From: Phyllobacterium sp. T1293
GTDB lineage: Bacteria; Pseudomonadota; Alphaproteobacteria; Rhizobiales; Rhizobiaceae
Length of the DNA: 64,000 nucleotides
Direction: 5' to 3'
Assembly: GCF_020731415.2 (NCBI RefSeq)
Contig: NZ_CP088273.1
Span: forward strand, 501,001-565,000
Positions 57,213-64,000 of the stretch are shown here, one piece after another. The notes below the pieces were generated by a model. That model ran no database searches. It was not told where the DNA came from and saw nothing but the letters and a program-made list of their open reading frames with translations. The number at the start of each line of letters is the position of its first letter. Within the stretch, counting starts at the first letter, position 1. The position numbers were made by a program, and so were the translations under genes.

Positions 57213-58967
57213 TTATGCCGGTAACGGTTCCTCCGGCATAGGTTTGTCCAGATCGAGAATATGCGCGACTATACCACGGGCGATCTCGCGTTCACCCATG
57301 ATCACTGCATCTGCACCAAGATCCTGCAAATGTTGCACCTCCGCATCGGAATGCGCCCGTGCCAGAATGCTGATGGATGGATTGGCAGCGCGCGCCTTGA
57401 CGACGATCTGTCCCGCTTCAAACGCATTGGGAATGGCAATGATCAGTTGCCGGGCCTGTGCCAGATTGGCAGCGGCCAGAACATCCCCATTGGCTGCGTT
57501 GCCGACAATGGTTTCCACTTCATCATCGCGTAGTTTCGCGACGGTCTTGTCTGCGTCTTCGATCACGAGGAACGACTTGCCCGCTTCTTTGAGTGCATCG
57601 CCGACGAGGCTGCCGACACGACCATAACCGATCAGGACTGCATGGTCTGTCAGGGTCGTCTGGTGAAGCTCCTCGACATCAGGCTCTTCAATAACAGTGA
57701 CTTCCGGATCGGCTTCCTGTGCTGGTGCATAGCGTTTTTCCAGCCATGGTTTGAGATATCCCACCCCGGCAAAAACAAGCGGATTCAGCAGGATAGACAA
57801 AATGGCGCCGCCAAGAATGAGATCGCGCCCTTCCTCCGGCAACATGCCAAGGCCGACCCCCAGCTCCGCCAGAATGAACGAGAATTCGCCGATCTGCGCG
57901 AGGCTTGCTGAAATGATCAGCGCCGTTCCGGTCGGATAGCCAAACGCCAGAACAATGAAGAATGCCGCCAGCGACTTGCCGACCACGATGATCGCCAGTG
58001 TTGCCAGAAGGGGCAGGGGATCATTGATGATTGTCATCGGGTCGAACAACATGCCGACGGAAACGAAGAACAGAACAGCGAAAGCGTCACGCAGTGGCAG
58101 GGATTCCTCCGCTGCGCGGTGGCTGAGTTCGGATTCGCTCATGATCATACCGGCGAAGAAAGCGCCAAGTGCCAGCGATACGCCGAAGAGCTTTGAGGCG
58201 CCGAAGGCCACGCCGAGCGCAATGGCAAGCACCGCAAGCCTGAACAGTTCGCGCGATCCGGTATGTGCAATGGCGTGGAGCGTCCACGGAATGACGCGGC
58301 GGCCAACGATAAGCATGAGAGCAACGAAGGCAGCAACCTTGCCGAGGGTCAGGGCAATGATGCCGCCAATGCCAAGGTTGAAATAGTTGGCAATCGGATC
58401 GCTGGCTGCGTGGACAACTTCAGCCGATGGGTTTTTGCCATTGACGACACCGGCAATGGCCGGGAGCAACACCAGTGCCAGAACCATGGCAAGGTCTTCA
58501 ACGATCAACCAGCCAACAGCGATGCGGCCGCGCTCCGTCTCGATCAGGCGGCGTTCCTGCATGGCGCGAAGCAGCACAACCGTACTGGCAACGGACAGGG
58601 CAAGGCCAAAGACGAAGCCAGCCTGCATGCTCCAGCCGAGTATCCAGGCAAGACCCGCACCCAGCAATGTGGCGACTATGATCTGGACGATGGCGCCGGG
58701 AATGGCGATGGCGCGGACGGACAGCAGATCCTTCAGGGAGAAATGCAGCCCGACACCGAACATCAGCAGGATGACGCCGATTTCGGCAAGTTCTGCAGCC
58801 AGTTCCTGATCGGCAACAAAACCGGGTGTGTGAGCACCGGCAAGCACACCGGCAAGCAGATAACCGACAAGGGGAGGAACGCGCAGACGGTTGGCAATCG
58901 CACCGAATATGAAGGCCAGAACAAGGCCCACTACGATTGTCGCAATCAGCGGCGTTTCATGAGGCAT
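57213..58967 (-). CDS. CPA2-family cation:proton antiporter (KefB/YbaL-like)
   Basis: A 584-residue antiporter. The membrane part is at about 1-390 (IFGAIANRLRVPPLVGYLLA, LLMFGVGLHFSLKDL, LALSVASTVVLLRAM). The C-terminal TrkA-N Rossmann domain follows (DHAVLIGYGRVGSLVGDALK). This is the YbaL/KefB/RosB arrangement, probably potassium or sodium with protons and gated by nucleotide. No ancillary KefF/G gene is nearby. Confidence 0.9.
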   Translation of the reverse strand: MPHETPLIATIVVGLVLAFIFGAIANRLRVPPLVGYLLAGVLAGAHTPGFVADQELAAELAEIGVILLMFGVGLHFSLKDLLSVRAIAIPGAIVQIIVATLLGAGLAWILGWSMQAGFVFGLALSVASTVVLLRAMQERRLIETERGRIAVGWLIVEDLAMVLALVLLPAIAGVVNGKNPSAEVVHAASDPIANYFNLGIGGIIALTLGKVAAFVALMLIVGRRVIPWTLHAIAHTGSRELFRLAVLAIALGVAFGASKLFGVSLALGAFFAGMIMSESELSHRAAEESLPLRDAFAVLFFVSVGMLFDPMTIINDPLPLLATLAIIVVGKSLAAFFIVLAFGYPTGTALIISASLAQIGEFSFILAELGVGLGMLPEEGRDLILGGAILSILLNPLVFAGVGYLKPWLEKRYAPAQEADPEVTVIEEPDVEELHQTTLTDHAVLIGYGRVGSLVGDALKEAGKSFLVIEDADKTVAKLRDDEVETIVGNAANGDVLAAANLAQARQLIIAIPNAFEAGQIVVKARAANPSISILARAHSDAEVQHLQDLGADAVIMGEREIARGIVAHILDLDKPMPEEPLPA

Positions 58968-59249
58968 ATGTCGGTGTCTCCCCCTTGGATATGTTGAAAA
59001 TAATCAAATCAAACTGTGAACAGCCAGAGCAGGTTTTGTTTTTACTTAGGCGTTCCGCCTGTACATTCGGGTCAAATCCCCGGGGTTCGGCAGAACGGCT
59101 ACGCAAAAACAATAATTGCTCTATGACTGCCTCACTATTGCGTACACATGATGTCTTGCAAACAACTTTTGTCATTCTGCGGCGCAGGAAATGCAATTTT
59201 TTCCATACGCCGCAGATATTTAGCTTGGAGAGCTTAGACGAATGTCTGA

Positions 59250-61784
59250 TCAGCTCTTAACAGCAGGTGTTTCGCTGGAACCAATGCGATGGGTGTGGTT
59301 CTTTTCCCACCAGGTTCCCAGCAGCAGCAGGATAGGTGCTGCAATGAAGATCGAGGAACTGGTGGCGATGATCACGCCGAACAGCATGGGAAGCGCGAAG
59401 TTTTCCACTGCCTTGCCACCCCAGATTGCCATGGGGAGCATGGCAAGGAAGATGGTGGCAGAGGTGTAGATACAGCGCGCCAGTGTCTGGTTGATACTCA
59501 TGTCGATGATCTGGCGCAGTGGCATCTTCTTGTGAATGCGCAAATTCTCACGCATACGGTCATAAACCACGACCTTATCGTTCACGGAGTAACCGATCAT
59601 CGTCAAAAGTGCGGCAATGGCGGTGAGGTTGAAGTCCAGTCCCATCAGCGCGAAGAAGCCTACGGTCTTCGTCGTATCGAGGATCAGCGTGGCAATCGCA
59701 CCAAGGGCAAAGTGCCACTCAAACCGCCACCAGATATAGAGCAGCATGGCGATACTGGCGAGAATAACAGCCAGAACGCCCGACCGTGCCAGTTCCTGAC
59801 TGACCTTTGGTCCAACGACTTCCGAGCTTTCGATCTTCACACCGGGATCGAGCTTTTCGACCGCTGCCTTGACCTTGGTCACAGCAATTGTCTGGGCTTC
59901 CTCGCCGCCGTCCTGACGCTGAACGCGAATCAGTACCTGACTGTCGCTGCCAGCCTGCTGAAGCACGACCTCACCGAGGCCCAGCTCTTCAAGCGAACTG
60001 CGCATGGTAGCCAGATCTGTTGGCTTCGAGGTTGCGATCGCTACCTGAATGCCGCCCTTGAAGTCGATGCCGTAATTGAGGCCCGGATGAATAAACAGGA
60101 TAATCGAGGCAATCGACAGGAAGATCGACACGCCGATACCAAAGAAACGCGCATTCATGAAGGAGATATTCGTGGTCTCCGGAACGAGCTTGACCACATG
60201 TTCGATGCTGATCGTCTTCATCTTGCGGCGGCGGACGATGGCCGTCATGACGATGCGCACGACCGTAACGGCGGTGAACATTGAAATGAGCGTGCCGATA
60301 AGCATGGTCACGGCAAAACCGCGGATCGGGCCTGAGCCGAACAGGAACAGCAGCAGGGTGGAAATCATGTGGGTAACGTTCGCGTCAACGATGGTTGCGT
60401 AGGCGTGTTTGAAACCACGATCCACGGCAGCCATGGCGCCGATGCCTTTGCGGGCTTCTTCCCGGATACGCTCATTGATGAGAATGTTCGCATCAACGGC
60501 AAAACCGATACCGAGAATGATAGCGGCGATACCGGGCAGGGTCAGCGTCGCGCCGATAAGGGTGAGAACACCGAATGTCAGGATGACGTTGAGCGCCAGA
60601 GCCAGATTGGCGATGAAGCCCCATGTTCCGTAAAGAACGAAGATAAAGCCGACGACGAGGGCAAAACCGATAAGACCGGTCAAAATACCCATCTTGATGA
60701 CGTCGCCGCCAAGATCAGGGCCGACAGTACGTTCTTCGATCACCGTCAAAGGTGCAGGCAGGGCACCGGCACGCAGCAGGGCCGCGGTGGTAACTGTATC
60801 CTGAACGGTGAAGTTACCGGTGATCTGACCGGAGCCGCCGGTGATTGGAACCTGAATGACCGGAGCGGTCAGCACCTTGCCGTCGAGAACGATGGCAAAG
60901 GGACGTCCGACGTTCTGGCTGGTGATATCGGCAAACTGACGGGCGCCGACATTGTCAAAGCGGAATGAAATGATCGGCTGGTTGGTCTGCGTATCGAAGG
61001 CAGCGCGGGCGTCGGTCAGACGTTCACCACTCAGCGCAACGCGATCTTCAACAGGATAGGTCTGTCCGGGGTTCTTTGCATCGGGCAGGATGGAAATGCC
61101 GGGAGGCGGTGTGTCGCCGTAATTGCCGTTGGCAACCATGTGGAATGTCATCTTGGCCGTACTGCCGAGCAGAGCACGCAGCTGTGACGGGTCCTGAAGG
61201 CCCGGAAGCTGGACGACGATACGGTCTGAACCGACGCGCTGGATGGATGGTTCGGCAACGCCGACCTGATCGACGCGGCGGCGAACGATTTCAAGGCTCT
61301 GGGTCAGGGCGTTATCGAGCCTGTCCTTCATGCCGGCTTCCGTCAGTGTCAGGCGGATTGTATTGTCGGCAGTGGTAATGTCGATATCGCTGACCGGAGC
61401 GGCGAAGCCAATCTGTGTAACCTGCGCAGTCAATTCCTTCAGAACAGTCACGGCGCGGTCGCGCTGTGCCTGATCAGCAATGGTGACAATGACGGAATCA
61501 CCGGCAATACGGATTGACTGTGCCTGAATGCGCTCCGTGCGCAGCTTGTTGCGCGCATCATCCAGCATGGCGCGGATGCGGTCTTTTTTCAGCGCTGCGG
61601 CGTCGACTTCGAGAACGAGGTAGGAGCCGCCGCGAAGATCGAGACCAAGCGAGATCTGCTTCTTGGGCAGCCAATTCGGCAGGGCATCAAGCTGTGCCTT
61701 GGTGAAAATATTGGGCAGCGCGAGGATGATGCCCGCAATAATGATGAAAATATAGGTTCCCAGAACCCATTTCGAAGTGCGCAT
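59250..61784 (-). CDS. secDF: Fused protein translocase subunit SecDF
   Basis: An 844-residue fusion of SecD (about 1-520) and SecF (about 530-844). SecD has GLDLRGGSYLVLEVD, the large P1 periplasmic domain and TGLIGFALVVGFIFVLYG with DANILINERIREE; SecF begins NISFMNARFF and has GIDFKGGIQVAIAT and SVNDKVVVYDRMRENLR. Proton-driven SecDF pulls exported proteins out of SecYEG. A fused gene is usual in this group. An inverted repeat (TCTGCGGCG, 59176-59184 with 59208-59216) lies beyond its 3' end and may end the transcript. Confidence 0.95.
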   Translation of the reverse strand: MRTSKWVLGTYIFIIIAGIILALPNIFTKAQLDALPNWLPKKQISLGLDLRGGSYLVLEVDAAALKKDRIRAMLDDARNKLRTERIQAQSIRIAGDSVIVTIADQAQRDRAVTVLKELTAQVTQIGFAAPVSDIDITTADNTIRLTLTEAGMKDRLDNALTQSLEIVRRRVDQVGVAEPSIQRVGSDRIVVQLPGLQDPSQLRALLGSTAKMTFHMVANGNYGDTPPPGISILPDAKNPGQTYPVEDRVALSGERLTDARAAFDTQTNQPIISFRFDNVGARQFADITSQNVGRPFAIVLDGKVLTAPVIQVPITGGSGQITGNFTVQDTVTTAALLRAGALPAPLTVIEERTVGPDLGGDVIKMGILTGLIGFALVVGFIFVLYGTWGFIANLALALNVILTFGVLTLIGATLTLPGIAAIILGIGFAVDANILINERIREEARKGIGAMAAVDRGFKHAYATIVDANVTHMISTLLLFLFGSGPIRGFAVTMLIGTLISMFTAVTVVRIVMTAIVRRRKMKTISIEHVVKLVPETTNISFMNARFFGIGVSIFLSIASIILFIHPGLNYGIDFKGGIQVAIATSKPTDLATMRSSLEELGLGEVVLQQAGSDSQVLIRVQRQDGGEEAQTIAVTKVKAAVEKLDPGVKIESSEVVGPKVSQELARSGVLAVILASIAMLLYIWWRFEWHFALGAIATLILDTTKTVGFFALMGLDFNLTAIAALLTMIGYSVNDKVVVYDRMRENLRIHKKMPLRQIIDMSINQTLARCIYTSATIFLAMLPMAIWGGKAVENFALPMLFGVIIATSSSIFIAAPILLLLGTWWEKNHTHRIGSSETPAVKS

Positions 61785-61894
61785 GTCAGTGTTCCGTTAT
61801 GAATTGCGGCCCTGCTGCCGAGAGATGATCACATCTGTTCCGGGCGGCTTGCCGATGGTGTTGTGTTGGGACCGTTGCAGAGCAACGAATGGTC

Positions 61895-62311
61895 TCAAGC
61901 AAGGGCGAGAGGAGGTGCCCGCGCGCTGAAAACGCTGATTTGTTCAAGCGCAAGGCCTGAACCTGTTTCCAATGGAGAAGCGGACTGTCTGCTGATCAGG
62001 ACGAGTTCGTTCCCGCCAGGCAATAGGCCGTCATGGGAATCCGTGCCTGCCCGCATACCGCTTTTAATTTTCAGGTGCAGAGCTTCCAGTGCGGCAATGC
62101 GCATGGAATTTTGCACGGGGCCCGAGCGATTATCACTCTCATGGGCCAGACGTGCATCATCGCGGACCGGCGTACTGGCACGGTTGTTGCGTAGATCCGT
62201 TTCGGGAGCAGCGATATAGACCGCGCCAAGCGTCGCAATCAGCCAGAAAATAGAAATCAGCAGCGGAGCGGACCCACGCCTTCCTGATTTGCCATTTCTG
62301 CTAAAGCCCAT
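61895..62311 (-). CDS. Hypothetical protein upstream of secDF
   Basis: A 138-residue protein with one membrane helix near its N-terminus (LLISIFWLIATLGAVYIAA) after a basic start (MGFSRNGKSGRRG). The rest is polar: ETDLRNNRASTPVRDDARLA and a C-terminal LVLISRQSASPLE. ATG 62311 follows GGAAA. I do not recognise it. It lies 110 bases upstream of secDF on the same strand and may share its transcript. Confidence 0.6.
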   Translation of the reverse strand: MGFSRNGKSGRRGSAPLLISIFWLIATLGAVYIAAPETDLRNNRASTPVRDDARLAHESDNRSGPVQNSMRIAALEALHLKIKSGMRAGTDSHDGLLPGGNELVLISRQSASPLETGSGLALEQISVFSARAPPLALA

Positions 62312-62507
62312 ATGCGTTTCCAATAGCTCATTATCGCGGCCGAACCAGCCTCGTTGCGACTCTATTTATGAAGTCCGGCAAGCTGAGTCACTTAAAATCG
62401 TCGTGTGTGTGGCCAATTGGATGAAAAACCCGGCCTTTTCATGGTTTGAACGCAGGAATCGGGTGGTTGTTCTGGCCGGATAAGGTTTTCCTGTTGGTGA
62501 AACTAAA

Positions 62508-63224
62508 ATGATCGAGGAAACGGCGATGACTGGACTGCGCAATATCGACTGGAATGCAGCAGAAGCGGAAATGGATGCTTCCGGCTGCACGATCCTTCGG
62601 AGTGTGTTGACGCAGGAGGAGTGCGAGACGCTGGCAGACAGCTATCCTGATGACACGATTTTCCGCAAGCGCATCGTCATGGCCCGGCATGGTTTCGGGC
62701 AGGGGGAATATAAGTATTTTTCTTATCCACTGCCTGAAATTGTGCATGGTTTGCGTGAAGCGCTCTATCCGCCGCTGGCTGGCATTGCCAACCGCTGGAA
62801 CGAGCATATGGGCATCGATATCCGCTATCCCGATGAGCATCAGTCGTTCATCGAGCGCTGCCATGCTGCCGGTCAGGACAGACCAACACCTCTGCTGCTT
62901 GAATATGGTGCCGGGGACTACAACTGCCTGCATCAGGATATTTACGGTGTGCATGTATTCCCGTTGCAGGTGGCATTTCTATTGAAAGAACCGGGAGCAG
63001 ATTTCACTGGCGGCGAGTTTGTGCTGACCGAGCAGCGGCCCCGCATGCAATCACGTGCCGAAGTGGTGCCGTTGAAGCAGGGGGACGGCGTGGTGTTTCC
63101 CGTCAGCCAGCGGCCGGTCAAAGGCTCGCGCGGCTATTATCGTGTGAACATGCGCCATGGGGTCAGCCGGGTCCGCAGCGGCAAACGCAATACGCTCGGG
63201 ATTATTTTTCATGATTCCAAGTAG
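62508..63224 (+). CDS. 2OG-Fe(II) oxygenase (prolyl-4-hydroxylase-like)
   Basis: A 238-residue double-stranded beta-helix enzyme. The iron ligands fit His142 and Asp144 (LHQDIYG) and His217 (MRHGVS), with a downstream Arg (RVRSGKR) for 2-oxoglutarate. The N-terminus resembles YbiX/PiuC-like and P4H-like families (CTILRSVLTQEECETLADSY). ATG 62508 and ATG 62526 (after GAGG) are both possible. Substrate unknown. A heptamer repeat starts six bases after its stop. Confidence 0.87.
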   Translation: MIEETAMTGLRNIDWNAAEAEMDASGCTILRSVLTQEECETLADSYPDDTIFRKRIVMARHGFGQGEYKYFSYPLPEIVHGLREALYPPLAGIANRWNEHMGIDIRYPDEHQSFIERCHAAGQDRPTPLLLEYGAGDYNCLHQDIYGVHVFPLQVAFLLKEPGADFTGGEFVLTEQRPRMQSRAEVVPLKQGDGVVFPVSQRPVKGSRGYYRVNMRHGVSRVRSGKRNTLGIIFHDSK

Positions 63225-63230
63225 GTGGGG

Positions 63231-63530
63231 GAGTAGTGAGTAGTGAGTAGTGAGTAGTGAGTAGTGAGTAGTGAGTGGTTCGTGGTTCGACAAGCTCACC
63301 ATGAGGGAGAGTGGTGATGAAAGGGAGCCAAGTTCTGCAATCTTAAAGTTGCAACCTCAACAATCTTTGTGATCTGCAATTTTCACAATCTACAATCTTT
63401 GCGATCTACAATGTTTGCGATTGGCGTTGCATCCACACTCTCCCTCATGGTGAGCTTGTCGAACCACGAACTACGCCCTACTCCCTACGCCCTACTCCCT
63501 ACTCCCAACTGACTACTCACCACTTCCCCA
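63231..63530. repeat. Heptamer-flanked palindromic element (family 1, inverted copy)
   Basis: 63231-63279 is seven direct 7-bp units: six GAGTAGT and one GAGTGGT. These lead straight into a 39-bp arm (63275-63313) whose partner is 63436-63474 (one mismatch). Beyond the right arm, inverted 7-bp units (GGGAGTA or GGGCGTA when read on the minus strand) extend to about 63520. The interior is the reverse of the copy at 3019-3147, enlarged by repeats of CAATCTTTGCGATCTA-like blocks. No gene lies in 63225-63582. Confidence 0.8.
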
Positions 63531-63582
63531 CCTTGCATCAAGCCTCGAACACACGCATTGTGATGCTTTGCATGAGGCCTTG

Positions 63583-64000
63583 ATGGATTATCTTATTTTC
63601 TGGGAATGGCTCAGCTTTGCCGCCCGCTGGTTGCATGTGATCACTGCAATCGCATGGATCGGCTCATCCTTCTATTTTATCGCGCTTGATCTGGGGTTGC
63701 GGCGTCATCAGGGATTGCCGCAGGGGGTGAATGGCGAGGAGTGGCAGGTCCACGGCGGTGGTTTCTACCACATTCAGAAATATATGGTCGCGCCGCCCAA
63801 CATGCCGGAGCATCTGATCTGGTTCAAATGGGAGTCCTATGCGACGTGGCTGTCAGGCTTTGCGATGCTCTGCATCGTCTATTATGCCGGTGCTGACCTT
63901 TATCTCATTGATCGCCATGTGCTTGATGTGTCGACACCCGTTGCGATCCTGATTTCGCTGGCATCGATCAGCCTTGGCTGGCTGATTTACGATCTCCTGT
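63583..64000 (+). CDS. puuD: Urate hydroxylase PuuD, 3' end outside window
   Basis: The first 139 codons of a membrane protein, open to the window edge. It starts MDYLIFWEWLSFAARWLHVI, then TAIAWIGSSFYFIALDLGLR, VHGGGFYHIQKYMVAPPNMP and WFKWESYATWLSGFAML. This is the PuuD N-terminus: a membrane urate oxidase domain (UPF0114-like) that, when full length, ends in a cytochrome c domain. It oxidises urate in purine breakdown. ATG 63583 has a weak GAGG upstream (63573-63576). Confidence 0.9.
   Translation, partial: MDYLIFWEWLSFAARWLHVITAIAWIGSSFYFIALDLGLRRHQGLPQGVNGEEWQVHGGGFYHIQKYMVAPPNMPEHLIWFKWESYATWLSGFAMLCIVYYAGADLYLIDRHVLDVSTPVAILISLASISLGWLIYDLL

Overview
The window is a 64-kb stretch of an alphaproteobacterial chromosome, most likely Hyphomicrobiales (Rhizobiales), Brucellaceae/Phyllobacteriaceae-like. 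Pointers are a circularly permuted (two-piece) tmRNA gene with tag ANDNYAEARLAA, an alphaproteobacterial-type SspB, a fused SecDF of 844 residues, a BA14K-like protein, and the block thyA - DUF4424 - folA - hflK - hflC - DUF2065 - degP // serB / miaA // ilvI - ilvH. The genus is inference; no rRNA or species marker is present. There are no phage, integrase, transposase or CRISPR genes. The only accessory DNA is a set of small palindromic intergenic elements.

Layout. 1-8.6 kb: end of an EamA transporter, a dienelactone hydrolase-like protein, a secreted protein, a lone DUF2185 protein, a D-lactate dehydrogenase and a large AsmA-family gene that apparently starts at CTG and carries a C-terminal frameshift. 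8.6-9.3 kb: composite palindromic repeats. 9.3-14.2 kb: sspB - DUF4169 - RHH operon, a TetR/MFS divergent pair with tandem operator-like palindromes, an AAA ATPase, the permuted ssrA gene and a DUF2853 protein. 14.3-22.6 kb: folate/thymidylate genes (thyA, folA), membrane quality control (hflKC, degP), serB and miaA. 22.6-27.2 kb: a HerA-like ATPase and ilvIH behind a leader-peptide attenuator. 27.3-44.4 kb: a LysE exporter, a DUF2269/SDR pair, a cobalt-type nitrile hydratase operon (nthA, nthB, accessory gene), a RecD-like helicase, tenA, pdxJ, kup, a flavoprotein, a TetR regulator with ilvC, and EEP, NUDIX and PhzF enzymes. 44.5-50.4 kb: tRNA-Lys(CTT), RidA, S21, an FMN reductase, and a TPP riboswitch heading thiC-thiO-thiS-thiG. 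50.4-64 kb: a methyltransferase, a second repeat cluster, an Rrf2 regulator divergent from a 63-residue small protein and a sulfate transporter (binding protein, CysT, CysW), membrane proteins, SecDF, a 2OG-Fe(II) oxygenase, a third repeat cluster and the start of puuD.

How the parts work together. The ssrA gene (tag) and sspB (ClpXP adaptor for tagged proteins) lie within 4 kb, and hflKC and degP add membrane and periplasmic proteolysis control. Branched-chain amino acid synthesis is split between ilvIH (attenuated) and ilvC 13 kb away. Thiamine synthesis is riboswitch-controlled, but the cluster lacks thiE, while tenA sits apart next to pdxJ. The sulfate permease lacks an adjacent cysA.

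I found no convincing new multi-gene system. The most unusual items are: (1) a family of palindromic elements whose ends are built from 7-bp units that have expanded differently at each copy; (2) a ClpX-binding-like tail motif on SspB that is echoed at the N-terminus of the next gene product (DUF4169); (3) the ilvI attenuator whose leader ORF appears to begin at the transcription start; and (4) the CTG start and frameshift in the AsmA gene.
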